A stretch of DNA of 64,000 nucleotides, taken from Stenotrophomonas pavanii (GTDB lineage: Bacteria > Pseudomonadota > Gammaproteobacteria > Xanthomonadales > Xanthomonadaceae). The position numbers and the translations under genes were made by a program. The stretch lies in the NCBI RefSeq assembly GCF_900101175.1, contig NZ_FNFQ01000001.1:124001-188000 (forward strand), in the 5' to 3' direction. The notes under the pieces are model-generated. The model did not search any database and had not been told where the DNA came from. It worked only from the letters and a program-made list of their open reading frames with translations. This document shows, one piece after another, positions 50,653 to 59,545 of the stretch. Within the stretch, counting starts at the first letter, position 1. Each line of letters starts with the position of its first letter.

Positions 50653-53600
50653 TTAGAAGCGGAAGCCCACCTCCGCCTTGACCTGGCGCGGCGTACCGAC
50701 GATGTCGCCGGTCTCGTTGTAGCTGGCGGTCAGCTTGCCGTTCTTGTAGTAGTTGTAGTTCGAGAAGTTGTCGAAGTTGAACACGTTGATGATGTCGATG
50801 CGTGCGTACAACTCGGTATCGCCCGGCATCTTGAACGTCTTGGTGGCCTGCAGGTCAACCGAACGGTAGCCGAAGATCTTGCCACCGATCAGGAACTTGC
50901 CGTTGCCGCCCGGGAACGCGGCGGCCGGCGTCGGCAGGGCGTAGCCATTGGCCTGCGGCACGCCGTACCAGTCATTCACCGCCGTCGGGGTGGCCAGCGT
51001 CAGCTTGCCGCCGAAGGTGATGCCCCAGAAGCCGTCGTAGGAGCCGGTGACCACCAGGCGGTGGCGCGGCGCACCGTTGGACTTGATGAACGGATACTCG
51101 CCGATGGTGCCGCGATCGAACGAGTAATGCTCATCGATGTTGCGGTTATGGCGGGCGGTGGTCCAGGTGTAGGCGATCGAGGTGCCCCAGCCGCTTTCCT
51201 TGGTGTACGGCTTCTGCGCCGACAGCAGGACCTGGGTGGTGCGGGTCTTGATGCCCTGCTGGCCGATGATCAGGCTGCCGAAGCCCGGCACGTTGCAGCT
51301 CCACGCCTGGCCCAGGCCCGGCTCGGTGCCACCGCACAGGCGCGGGTCGTCGAAGAACTGGCCGGTCGGGTAACGGTTGCCCAGGGTGAAGGCGAAGCCG
51401 TCATAGGTCAGCGTGCGCGCGATGGTGGCGTCGGTCAGCCAGTCGCCGATCTGGTTGCTCATGCCCAGGCTGAACTGATCCGCGTAAGGCACCTTCAGGT
51501 TGTTGTTGAGCAGGTCGACTTCCAGGCCGGCATTGCTGGTCGCGCCGACCAGTGCCTGCAGGTTGCCGATGCCGTTGAGCAGGTTCGGGTTCCAGTCGTA
51601 GCAGGCGGCGTTGCCCTGGAAGCACTGGCCGGTGGCCGGGTTGCGGAAGTAGATGGTCGGCTGCGGCAGGGCCAGCTTGGTCACTTCCAACTGCAGGTAG
51701 TCGAACAGGTCGCGGTCGTAGGAACGGCCGGCGCCACCGTGGATCACGTGCTGCTCGTCGGCATTGATGTCATACGAGAAGCCCAGGCGCGGCTGCCAGG
51801 CGTCCTTGAACGCCTTGCGGTTGTGGCCGTTGCTGATGTAGTCGTTGATGTCCAGGCCGCTCAGTGCCAGCGTATCGGCATAGGACTGCCCGGCCGGTGC
51901 GCGCGGATCCTGCGCGAACAGCGCATTGACCACTTCCGGCGGCGTGACGAAGTCCAGGTAGGACGGGTTCTTCTCGTAATCCCAACGCAGGCCAAGGTTC
52001 AGCTGCAGGTGGTCGTTGACCTGCCAGTCGTCCTGGATGAACAGGCCGATCTGCTTGGCCTTGGAACGTACCTCGCCGGACACGCCGGACACGCCGGTCA
52101 CCGGCTTCACGAACTGGGCCTTGTACGGAATGCTGTCCGGGAAGGCCGCATTGCCCACGGTGTAGTAGAACTGCGGATTGATCTGCGCCGCGTCCGAGGC
52201 GTACAGATCGATCTCCTTGTACTTGGCACCCATCTTGATGGTGTGGTCGCCCGCCCACTGGATACCGTCCAGGGTCAGGTTGTCCTCGATCGACCAGCCC
52301 TTCTGGCCCTTCACCTGCGAGGCGAATGCCGATGCGCCGCCGATGGAGACGATGGCACGCTCATCGGTGCCGTCCGGGCCGGTGTAGTTGATGCCGTTGC
52401 CCAGGCTCAGCGGCTTGGGATTGTTGAACGAATCCTCGTGGGTGAGCATCAGTTCGTTGTAGTAGCGCTCACCGCTATGGTTCCAGCGCAGCGCGTAGCG
52501 GCGATCGGTGTTCTTCGTTTCCTTGCCGTGCATCGGCGCGGTCTGGTCGGCGAACTCCTGCTGGGTCTCGTCACGGTCCTGGAAGGTCAGCTCCAGGCGA
52601 TCGTTGTCGGTCGGCTCGACGTCGATCTTGGCAAAGATCAGGTCCTGCTGGAACGGCTGGCTGGCCGGGCCGAGTCCGGCGCGGGCCTCGGCCGGCAACA
52701 GCCCGGCCAGGCCGGTCACCGAGCCCTGCGGAGCAATGGTCACCGGCAGGTCGAAGCGCTTGGCCTCATAGGTCACGAAGAAGTGGGCCTTGTCCTGCAC
52801 GATCGGGCCGCCCAGCGCGAAGCCGTATTCCTTTTCGGCCGAGGCTTCCTTGCTGGCACCGGCCTGGCGCTCGGACGGCGTGCGTGCGCGCATGTCTTCA
52901 TCGGTGTAGCGGTAGAACGCCTCGCCCTTGAACTCATTGGTGCCGGACTTGGTCGCAGCCGTCACCGCGGCGCTCGACACCTGGCCGTACTCGGCCTTGT
53001 AGTTGCCGCTGATGACCTTGTATTCGCCGATGGCCAGCTGCGGGAACGGGTTGCCGGCGCTGCCGGACTGGCCGGCCACGCCGCCGCCCTTGACGTAGCT
53101 CTTCTGGCCCACGCCGTCGATGTACACGTTGGTGCCGTCGGCATTGGTGGCGCCGCCGCGCAGCGAGGTGTTGCCCTTGGCATCACGGGTGAAGATCATG
53201 CCCGGCACCGCGTCGGCGAACTCCAGAAAGTTGCGCGACACCTGCGGGGTGGTCTGGATCTGCTGCAGGCTGACGGTCTTGCCGACTTCGGAGGTGCGCA
53301 CTTCCTGCAGCAGGGTCGGCGCAACAACGTTGACGGTGTCCAGGTTGGTGGCTGCGGTCGAACCCGGGGTGCTGCTGGCGGCACCGGCGAAGTTCAGCGT
53401 CGCGGTCGAGGCCACGGTGACGGTGACCTTCTGCGACTGGCCGTTGGCGACCACGTCATAGGTACCCGGGTCCAGGCCCATCAGCGAGTAGCTGCCGTCG
53501 GCGCGGATGGTGCCACGGCGGACGGTACCGGTGGCCACGTTGGTGGCGGTCACTTCGGTGCCTGCCTGGGCGCCGGCAACCTGGCCGCGCAGGCTGGCGT

Positions 53601-53706
53601 TGGCCGACTGCGCCATGACGTTGGGGGCGGCAGCCAGCATCAGGCAGCTGACCAGTGCGGTGCTCAGCAGCCGGCGCGCCGGCATGCGGAAGGTGGTATG
53701 CATCAT
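50653..53706 (-). CDS. TonB-dependent outer-membrane receptor (Oar-like, glycan uptake)
   Basis: A 1017-residue receptor. The signal peptide is cut near VMA (residue 32). A carboxypeptidase-regulatory-like domain (about 35-110, ASLRGQVAGAQAGTEVTATN) precedes the plug (about 130-290, VSRNFLEFADAVPGMIFTRD) and a 22-strand-type barrel ending in an aromatic Phe (VGFRF). It should import oligosaccharides across the outer membrane with TonB-ExbBD energy. GGAG stands 9 bases before ATG 53706. Hairpins and a terminator separate it from the importer genes; LacI lies just upstream on the same strand. Confidence 0.93.
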   Translation of the reverse strand: MMHTTFRMPARRLLSTALVSCLMLAAAPNVMAQSANASLRGQVAGAQAGTEVTATNVATGTVRRGTIRADGSYSLMGLDPGTYDVVANGQSQKVTVTVASTATLNFAGAASSTPGSTAATNLDTVNVVAPTLLQEVRTSEVGKTVSLQQIQTTPQVSRNFLEFADAVPGMIFTRDAKGNTSLRGGATNADGTNVYIDGVGQKSYVKGGGVAGQSGSAGNPFPQLAIGEYKVISGNYKAEYGQVSSAAVTAATKSGTNEFKGEAFYRYTDEDMRARTPSERQAGASKEASAEKEYGFALGGPIVQDKAHFFVTYEAKRFDLPVTIAPQGSVTGLAGLLPAEARAGLGPASQPFQQDLIFAKIDVEPTDNDRLELTFQDRDETQQEFADQTAPMHGKETKNTDRRYALRWNHSGERYYNELMLTHEDSFNNPKPLSLGNGINYTGPDGTDERAIVSIGGASAFASQVKGQKGWSIEDNLTLDGIQWAGDHTIKMGAKYKEIDLYASDAAQINPQFYYTVGNAAFPDSIPYKAQFVKPVTGVSGVSGEVRSKAKQIGLFIQDDWQVNDHLQLNLGLRWDYEKNPSYLDFVTPPEVVNALFAQDPRAPAGQSYADTLALSGLDINDYISNGHNRKAFKDAWQPRLGFSYDINADEQHVIHGGAGRSYDRDLFDYLQLEVTKLALPQPTIYFRNPATGQCFQGNAACYDWNPNLLNGIGNLQALVGATSNAGLEVDLLNNNLKVPYADQFSLGMSNQIGDWLTDATIARTLTYDGFAFTLGNRYPTGQFFDDPRLCGGTEPGLGQAWSCNVPGFGSLIIGQQGIKTRTTQVLLSAQKPYTKESGWGTSIAYTWTTARHNRNIDEHYSFDRGTIGEYPFIKSNGAPRHRLVVTGSYDGFWGITFGGKLTLATPTAVNDWYGVPQANGYALPTPAAAFPGGNGKFLIGGKIFGYRSVDLQATKTFKMPGDTELYARIDIINVFNFDNFSNYNYYKNGKLTASYNETGDIVGTPRQVKAEVGFRF

Positions 53707-53726
53707 CAACTCAATCTCCGGGTGGC

Positions 53727-53740
53727 GGTAACCGCTTGCG
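53727..53740. promoter_or_regulatory. LacI-type operator upstream of the TonB-dependent receptor
   Basis: GGTAACCGCTTGCG keeps AA, CG, TT and the outer G/C of the operator pattern seen at the other two sites, with changes at the terminal bases. It lies about 20 bases ahead of the receptor start codon. Confidence 0.6.
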
Positions 53741-53784
53741 CGGTCCCTACGATCAGTCAAAAAAAAGAAGGAACGCCTCTGGCT

Positions 53785-54807
53785 TCAACGGCCGGATGGC
53801 GGAGTGGTGGAATCGCGAACTATCAAGCGGGGAACCAGGGTCTGCTTGTCCCCTGTCCCATCCGTGGAGGTGCCGTCCATCAACTGCATCAGACGCATCA
53901 TGGCCCGGTCGCCGAGCTCGGCGATGCTGACCTGCATGGTGGTCAGCGACGGGTGGACGAAACGCGCCAGTGGAATGTCATCGAAACCTGCCAGGGCAAC
54001 ATCGGCCGGCACACGGACCCCTGCCTGCGTGAACGCATACAGGCAGCCCAGGGCCATCATGTCGTTGGCAGCGAACACGGCATCGGGCAGCGCTCCGGCT
54101 GCCAGCAACTCCTGACCGGCGCGATGGCCGGAAGCTTCGTCGAAATCACCGGGCAGCTCGATGCCCTCGGCGCCACTGCCGAATGCCACCAGCGCGTCAC
54201 GGAAGCCGCGCAGGCGCTCGCGCGCGTCGAAGTTGAGGTCCGGACCAGAAATGAAGGCAATGCGGCGGTGGCCGGCATCCAGCAGGTGGCGGGTCATGGC
54301 CATGGCGCCGGCGTGGTCGTCGATGCTCAGCACCGGGTGGTCCTGCCCGGGCAGGTAGGTGTTGATCAACACCGTGGGCAACGACTGCGGCAGGTTGTCG
54401 GTCAGGAAGCCCGGGCTCTCGGCATAGGGCGAGAGCACCAGCAGGCCGTCCACGCGGCCGCGCATGGCGCGCAGGGCAGCGCCCTGCTGTTCCTGGTCGC
54501 CGTGGTAGCTGGACACCAGCAGGTGCTGGCGGCGGTTGCGGGCCACGCCGTCGATGCCGCGCATCAGCTCGGAGAAGAATTCGCCGTACAGGTCCGGCAG
54601 CACCACGCCCACCGTATTGGTGCGGCGGCTGCTCAGGCTGCGGGCGGCGGCGTGCGGGGTGTAACGCAGCCGTGCGGCGACCTCCAGCACAAGCTGGCGG
54701 ACCGGTTCGGCGACATTTTCATGCCCGTTCAGCGCGCGGGAAACCGTGGCCACGGAGACCCGGGCTTCGCGTGCGACGTCTTTGATTGTGATAGCTGCCT
54801 TGTTCAC
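53785..54807 (-). CDS. LacI-family transcriptional repressor of the glycan uptake regulon
   Basis: A 340-residue regulator. The helix-turn-helix and hinge (ITIKDVAREARVSVATVSRA at residues 6-25, then ALNGHENVAEPVR and AARSLSSRRTNTVGVVLPDL) precede a periplasmic-binding-like sugar domain (about 65-335). GTG 54807 is chosen because GGAGG sits 8 bases before it. A GTG 15 bases upstream has no such site. Operator-like palindromes lie before its own gene, the receptor gene and the glycoamylase gene, which suggests that it represses all three until a sugar effector binds. Confidence 0.93.
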   Translation of the reverse strand: MNKAAITIKDVAREARVSVATVSRALNGHENVAEPVRQLVLEVAARLRYTPHAAARSLSSRRTNTVGVVLPDLYGEFFSELMRGIDGVARNRRQHLLVSSYHGDQEQQGAALRAMRGRVDGLLVLSPYAESPGFLTDNLPQSLPTVLINTYLPGQDHPVLSIDDHAGAMAMTRHLLDAGHRRIAFISGPDLNFDARERLRGFRDALVAFGSGAEGIELPGDFDEASGHRAGQELLAAGALPDAVFAANDMMALGCLYAFTQAGVRVPADVALAGFDDIPLARFVHPSLTTMQVSIAELGDRAMMRLMQLMDGTSTDGTGDKQTLVPRLIVRDSTTPPSGR

Positions 54808-54851
54808 GAAGCCGCCCTCCACGGCTTGGACCTACCAGCATTGGCGCGGAA

Positions 54852-54865
54852 TGTAAGCGTTTCCA
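54852..54865. promoter_or_regulatory. LacI-type operator upstream of lacI (autoregulation)
   Basis: TGTAAGCGTTTCCA matches the LacI/CcpA-type consensus closely, centred on CG. A further half-site TGTAAACA (about 54874-54881) lies beside it. Both are within 75 bases of the GTG start. Confidence 0.75.
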
Positions 54866-54970
54866 TCTGGGCTTGTAAACAGTCCGTTAGGCGAATGTCC
54901 CGAAATGGACATGAAAATCTGTCCGTGGCGCGGCCCGCAGGGACCGGCCATGACAGTGCGGGACAAGGGC

Positions 54971-55246
54971 TCAGCCCTGTTCTGACGGGGTCTGTGCGCG
55001 GATGGACAGCGCGTGGATATCGGTGTCCATCATCGACCCCAGCGCGGCATAGACCGCGCGATGCCGGGCCAGCGGCCCCAGTCCGGCGAACCGCTCACTC
55101 ACCACATGGACGTTGAAATGGCCGCGCCCGTCGCGGGCACCGGCATGGCCGGCGTGGCGATGGCTGTCGTCCTCGATCTCAAGGACGCTCGGGGCCAGTG
55201 CCTGTTGCAGCGCGTCACGGATCCGCTCGATCCGTTCCGTGCTCAC
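54971..55246 (-). CDS. bolA: BolA-family protein
   Basis: A 91-residue BolA-type protein with a small alpha/beta fold ([20 protein letters not shown], residues about 41-60; [20 protein letters not shown] follows). BolA proteins bind [2Fe-2S] glutaredoxins and DNA and link iron sulfur status to envelope and shape genes. The conserved His in RHRAVY is present. Its start overlaps the end of the YciI-family gene by ATGA, so the two are coupled. Confidence 0.92.
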   Translation of the reverse strand: MSTERIERIRDALQQALAPSVLEIEDDSHRHAGHAGARDGRGHFNVHVVSERFAGLGPLARHRAVYAALGSMMDTDIHALSIRAQTPSEQG

Positions 55247-55548
55247 GGCAGGACCTTGCGGAACGGCCGCACCTGCACGCGGGTGTAGACGCCTGCGGCG
55301 ACGTACGGGTCGCCATCGGCCCAGGCCTGTGCCTGTGGCAGCGACTCGAACTGCGCAATCACCACCGAACCACTGAACCCGGCCGGGCCCGGGTCTTCAC
55401 TGTCCACCGCCGGGCACGGCCCGGCCAGCAGCAGGCGTCCCTCGTCGCGCAGCGCGTGCAGCCGCGCCAGATGTTCCGGCCGCGCCTGCAGCCGCTGCGC
55501 CAGCACATCCTGGCCGTCATACCCTTCGATCACATACCACACCGGCAT
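55243..55548 (-). CDS. yciI: YciI-family protein
   Basis: A 101-residue dimeric ferredoxin-like fold protein. [20 protein letters not shown] (residues 5-24) and [20 protein letters not shown] (about 26-45) carry the conserved His and Asp/Glu seen in the YciI family. [11 protein letters not shown] is typical near residue 80. Members are linked to catabolic or septation loci, but no activity is agreed. It overlaps bolA by ATGA. Confidence 0.9.
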   Translation of the reverse strand: MPVWYVIEGYDGQDVLAQRLQARPEHLARLHALRDEGRLLLAGPCPAVDSEDPGPAGFSGSVVIAQFESLPQAQAWADGDPYVAAGVYTRVQVRPFRKVLP

Positions 55549-55917
55549 TTCCTCGCGTGCGTTGTCGGTGCGCCGATTCTAGCCAATGCCGGCCCGCTCC
55601 CGGCCCCGGCTGGACACTGGCGCGGCAAAGGCTTACCCTAGTGTCCATTGCACGTGGCTGGATGCAGCAGCCCGTCGGTTTTTGCGGCCAACGCAGCCCC
55701 CGACGATCGTCCCGCTGCTTCAAACCGGACCACCCGGCCGGGCCACGTAGACGACCTCCCCGTAGTTCCGTCGCTGCCGTCTCCTGCGGCGCGTCCTGCT
55801 GTTTGATATGTGTGGAATCGCGCCGATCCCGGCGTGTCTGGTGCCCTGGGGCTCCGTGGCGTTGGCCCGGCGAACCCGGTGCCGCGACTGGTCCGTTGCA
55901 ATCCTGATGTCCATTAG
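55549..55917 (+). other. 369-base spacer ahead of scpA, possible short upstream reading frame
   Basis: No supported long gene occurs here. An uninterrupted frame of 37 codons begins at ATG 55808 and its stop TGA (55919-55921) overlaps the scpA ATG at 55918 in the ATGA form that couples translation elsewhere in this window. The encoded peptide (MCGIAPIPACLVPWGSVA and on) matches nothing recognised, and no good ribosome-binding site precedes it. It may be chance. Confidence 0.3.
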
Positions 55918-56823
55918 ATGACTTCCGAACTCGCGCTCGACGCGAACCCGCCAACCCGGCCGCCCGCCCCCCAGCAGCAGGAAATGCCGCTGGCCGTGGT
56001 GCATGGGCAACCGGTCCTGCAGATCCCGCAGGACCTGTACATCCCGCCGGACGCGCTGGAAGTCATCCTGGATGCCTTCGAAGGCCCGCTGGACCTGCTG
56101 CTGTACCTGATCCGCCGCCAGAACCTGGATGTGCTGGACATTCCCGTCGCCGAAATCACCCGGCAGTACGTGGAATACATCACCGTGATGCGCGAGCTGC
56201 GCTTCGAGCTGGCTGCCGAGTACCTGGTGATGGCCGCGATCCTGGCCGAGGTGAAGTCGCGCATGCTGCTGCCGCGCCCGGTCAGCGAGGAAGGCGATGA
56301 AGCCGACCCGCGCGCCGAGCTGGTGCGCCGGCTGCAGGAGTACGAACGCTTCAAGCAGGCCGCCGAGGACATCGACGCCCTGCCCCGCCAGGACCGCGAC
56401 ACCACGGTGGCGCACGCCTTCATGCCCGAGCGCGCCACGGTGAAGCTGCCGCCGCCGGTGGACCTGAAGGAAATGCTGCTGGCCCTGCACGACGTGCTCA
56501 AGCGCGCCGAGCTGTTCAGCGGCCACGCCATCAAGCGCGAGGCACTGAGCGTGCGGCAACGCATGGGCGAGGTACTCGGCCGCCTGGAAGACGGCAAGTT
56601 CTATCGCTTTGAAGGGCTGTTCACGGCCGAAGAAGGCAAGCTGGGCGTGCTGGTCACGTTCCTGGCGGTGCTGGAGCTGGCCAAGGAACAGCTGCTGGAC
56701 ATCGTCCAGGAAGAACCGCTGGCGCCGATCTACGTCAAGTCGCTGGCGGCCGGCAACACCAACGCCCCGCTGCAGTTCAGCAGCGAGTTCGACGACAACG
56801 ACGCCGCCAATGCCAATGAGTGA
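55918..56823 (+). CDS. scpA: Segregation and condensation protein A
   Basis: A 301-residue kleisin that bridges SMC heads in the SMC-ScpAB (or MksB-like) chromosome-condensing complex. FEGPLDLLLYLIRRQNLDVL at about residues 57-76 is the N-terminal kleisin signature. LRFELAAEYLVMAAILAEVK follows, and the C-terminal winged-helix region (EEGKLGVLVTFLAVLELAKE) ends the core. An unusual N-terminal extension of about 50 Pro/Gln-rich residues precedes it. scpB follows 13 bases downstream. Confidence 0.95.
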   Translation: MTSELALDANPPTRPPAPQQQEMPLAVVHGQPVLQIPQDLYIPPDALEVILDAFEGPLDLLLYLIRRQNLDVLDIPVAEITRQYVEYITVMRELRFELAAEYLVMAAILAEVKSRMLLPRPVSEEGDEADPRAELVRRLQEYERFKQAAEDIDALPRQDRDTTVAHAFMPERATVKLPPPVDLKEMLLALHDVLKRAELFSGHAIKREALSVRQRMGEVLGRLEDGKFYRFEGLFTAEEGKLGVLVTFLAVLELAKEQLLDIVQEEPLAPIYVKSLAAGNTNAPLQFSSEFDDNDAANANE

Positions 56824-56836
56824 GCGCTGACTGCCG

Positions 56837-57706
56837 ATGGATCAATCGCTGATCGACCGCATTGTCGAGGGTGCCCTGCTGGCTTCCAGCCAGCCGCTCA
56901 CCCTGGCCCAGCTGAAGGACCTGTTCCCGGAGGAGGAGCCGGCGCCGCCGGGTAGCATCGAACGTGCGCTGGAACGGCTGCGCGAGGCCTGCGAAGGACG
57001 CGGCGTGGAACTGGTCGAGGTCGCTTCGGGCTTCCGCTACCAGGTCACCAGCGAAGTGCATGGCTGGATCAGCCGGCGGTGGACCGAACGCAAGACCCGC
57101 TACACCCGTGCCACCCTGGAAACCCTGGCGCTGATCGCCTACCGGCAGCCGATCACCCGCGGCGAGATCGAACAGGTGCGCGGCGTGGCGGTCAGCAGCA
57201 ACATCATCCAGGCACTGGAAGAACGCGAATGGATCCGCGTGGTCGGCCACCGCGACGTGCCCGGCAAGCCGGCACTGTTCGGCACCACCAAGGGCTTCCT
57301 GGACTACTTCGGGCTGAAGCGGCTGGACGAACTGCCGCCGCTGTCGGAACTGAAGGACCTGGGCGAGCTGGAACCGCAACTGGCGCTGGACCGCGATGCT
57401 CCGGCCGTTGCCGGCGCCGACGGTCCGGACGTCTCGGCCGACGGCGCTGCCGCCAACGACGACGCCGGCCTGGCCGGCAGTGACACCCCCGATTCCGCCG
57501 ATGCAGCGCCTGCGTCGGCCACCGATGAGCAAGCACCTTCGCCCCTCGATGATGGGCACCCCGATTCCGCGCCGGGCGAGCGCGCGGTGCCCCTGAACGA
57601 ACGCGAAGACAACGCCGTCGCGATGACGACCGTGGCTGTTGACCAAGCCGATTCCGAACCAGAGGCCGACCTCGAAATCGTCGGCCGGAGCAAAACTGAT
57701 GAGTGA
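56837..57706 (+). CDS. scpB: Segregation and condensation protein B
   Basis: A 289-residue kleisin-binding protein. Two winged-helix domains fill the first about 170 residues: LIDRIVEGALLASSQPLTLA at the start, and ATLETLALIAYRQPITRGEI (about 95-114), GVAVSSNIIQALEEREWIRV and LFGTTKGFLDYFGL after it. The last 110 residues are disordered Asp/Ala/Pro-rich. The final 8 bases overlap the rluB start at 57699, implying coupling of the condensation genes to rRNA modification, a common order in proteobacteria. Confidence 0.95.
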   Translation: MDQSLIDRIVEGALLASSQPLTLAQLKDLFPEEEPAPPGSIERALERLREACEGRGVELVEVASGFRYQVTSEVHGWISRRWTERKTRYTRATLETLALIAYRQPITRGEIEQVRGVAVSSNIIQALEEREWIRVVGHRDVPGKPALFGTTKGFLDYFGLKRLDELPPLSELKDLGELEPQLALDRDAPAVAGADGPDVSADGAAANDDAGLAGSDTPDSADAAPASATDEQAPSPLDDGHPDSAPGERAVPLNEREDNAVAMTTVAVDQADSEPEADLEIVGRSKTDE

Positions 57707-59333
57707 CACCCCCCGTAACAAGCTCTCGCTGAAGCGCGAAGCCACCTCCGAACAGTTCAAGCTGGAAGAGCGCCTGCACAAGGTGCTGGCCCAGGCCGGC
57801 CTTGGCTCGCGCCGCGCGCTGGAACAGCGCATCGCCGAAGGCCTGGTCAAGGTCAACGGTGAAGTCGCGCAGACCGGCATGTCGGTCAAGAGCGGCGACA
57901 GGATCGAACTGGACGGTCGCGGCTTCGTCGCCACCGCGCTGGCCGAACCGTCGCGCGTACTGGTCTACAACAAGCCCGAAGGCGAAGTGACCACCCGCGA
58001 AGATCCCGAAGGCCGCCCGACCGTGTTCGAATCGCTGCCGCCGCTGAAGGGCGCGCGCTGGATCGCGATCGGCCGCCTGGACATCAACACCACCGGCCTG
58101 CTGCTGGCCACCACCGACGGTGAGCTGGCCAACGCCATGATGCACCCGTCGTTCGAGGTCGAGCGCGAGTACGTGGTGCGCGTGCGTGCACCGGAAGGCG
58201 AGGAAAAGGTCTCCGACGCGATCGTCGACCGCCTCAGCCGTGGCGTCGCGCTGGAGGACGGCCCGGCCAAGTTCGACGAGATCGAACGCATCGGCGGCAC
58301 CGATTCGCACGACTGGTTCCGCGTCGTGGTGAAGGAAGGCCGCAACCGCGAAGTGCGCCGCCTGTGGGAATCGCAGGGCTGCCAGGTCAGCCGCCTGAAG
58401 CGCACCCGCTACGGCAAGGTCAGCCTGCCGCGCGAACTGGCCCGTGGCCATTCGGTGGAATTGAGCACCCCGCAGGTTGAAGCCCTGCGCGCGCAGCTGA
58501 AGCTGGAAGAAGGCGCACCGTCGGCGCTGACGCTGCAGCCGGTGATCGGCCAGCGCCGCGCCGCCAAGACCACCGTGCGCGTGCGCGAAGGGGGCCGCGG
58601 CAACGCCTACGTCAACGGCCACAACACCGCTGACGAAGGTCGCGAGCTGCGCCGTTTCGACAACGTCCGCGAAGATCGCGGCCGTGGCCGCGGTGGCAAG
58701 GGCGGTGGCTTCAAGGGTGGCCTGACGGTCAGCGGTGAAGCGGCGGCCAAGCAGTCGCAGAAGCCGTTCAAGCAGCGCGCCCCGAAGAACGATCGCTCGC
58801 TGCCGGAAGGCAACCCGGCCGCGTTCCGCACCTGGTACGTGCCGGATGGCGTGAGCACCGGCCCGAGCGGCCATCGCAACGCCGGTCCGGGCGCGCGTGG
58901 CCCGGGTGCCCGTGGTCCGGGTGCTGGCGGCCAGGGCCGTCCGTACGGCAAGCCGAAGGGCCCGGGTGCTGGCGCCGGTGGCGGCCAGGGCCGTGGCGGT
59001 TTCGGTGGCGAAGGCCGTGGTGGCGCAGGCGGCCAGGGCCGGCCGGCCGGTGCGGGCAACCGCTCGCAGGGCCAGGGCAACAAGCATCCGTATGGCCATC
59101 CGGGCAACGCTCCAAGCTTCCCGTCCGACCACGCCACGCCGGGCTTCAACCCGTACGGCAGCCCGAAGCCGGCGCAGGGCGCCCGTCCGGGCGGTCGTGG
59201 TCCGGGTGGTGGCAACCGTGGGCCGGGCGGCAATCGCGGCCCCGGCGGACCGGGTGGCAACCGTGGCCCGGGTGGCCCCGGTGGCAACCGCGGTCCCGGC
59301 GGCCCGCGCCGCAGCGGCCCGCGCGGCGGCTGA
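57699..59333 (+). CDS. rluB: 23S rRNA pseudouridine synthase RluB with long Gly/Arg/Pro-rich tail
   Basis: A 544-residue enzyme that makes pseudouridine 2605 (E. coli numbering). The S4 domain (about 24-75, LHKVLAQAGLGSRRALEQRI) precedes the catalytic domain with GRLDINTTGLLLATTDGELA (Asp about 130) and KEGRNREVRRLWESQG. From about residue 320 the tail is low-complexity, RGRGGKGGGFKGG, then repeated GARGPGARGPG and (N)RGPGGPGG units. E. coli RluB is only 291 residues. Such RGG-like tails usually bind RNA. ATG 57699 lies inside the scpB end. Confidence 0.94.
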   Translation: MSDTPRNKLSLKREATSEQFKLEERLHKVLAQAGLGSRRALEQRIAEGLVKVNGEVAQTGMSVKSGDRIELDGRGFVATALAEPSRVLVYNKPEGEVTTREDPEGRPTVFESLPPLKGARWIAIGRLDINTTGLLLATTDGELANAMMHPSFEVEREYVVRVRAPEGEEKVSDAIVDRLSRGVALEDGPAKFDEIERIGGTDSHDWFRVVVKEGRNREVRRLWESQGCQVSRLKRTRYGKVSLPRELARGHSVELSTPQVEALRAQLKLEEGAPSALTLQPVIGQRRAAKTTVRVREGGRGNAYVNGHNTADEGRELRRFDNVREDRGRGRGGKGGGFKGGLTVSGEAAAKQSQKPFKQRAPKNDRSLPEGNPAAFRTWYVPDGVSTGPSGHRNAGPGARGPGARGPGAGGQGRPYGKPKGPGAGAGGGQGRGGFGGEGRGGAGGQGRPAGAGNRSQGQGNKHPYGHPGNAPSFPSDHATPGFNPYGSPKPAQGARPGGRGPGGGNRGPGGNRGPGGPGGNRGPGGPGGNRGPGGPRRSGPRGG

Positions 59334-59353
59334 TCGTTGGCCACGCTGACATG

Positions 59354-59381
59354 AAAAACCCCGGCTCCGGCCGGGGTTTTT
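59354..59381 (+). terminator. Rho-independent terminator after rluB
   Basis: AAAAACCCCGGC and GCCGGGGTTTTT-type arms with a short loop, closed by a T run. It closes the scpA-scpB-rluB unit. Confidence 0.88.
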
Positions 59382-59545
59382 CTTTACCTGGCAGGTCGCC
59401 CCCCGGGTGGACCCACGCCATGGGCGGACGCAAAGCGAGAACTAGGAATTCTTTGAAAACGAGCTGTTTGTGTCACGCGTCGCTGCATGACGCGCGAGGC
59501 CTAACTATCGTGCCTGTGTCATCCACACTACACACAGGAGCCGCA

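Noticed and set aside
53741..53784. T-run after lacI as a terminator
   Set aside because: Eight Ts are present on the minus strand but no convincing stem precedes them.
50473..55116. Plus-strand frame of 1547 codons
   Set aside because: It opposes the TonB-dependent receptor, lacI and part of bolA, each with clear motifs and ribosome-binding sites. Composition is His/Arg/Gln-rich, typical of shadows.
55549..55917. tRNA gene in the spacer before scpA
   Set aside because: No cloverleaf, TTC arm or CCA-compatible acceptor stem could be arranged.
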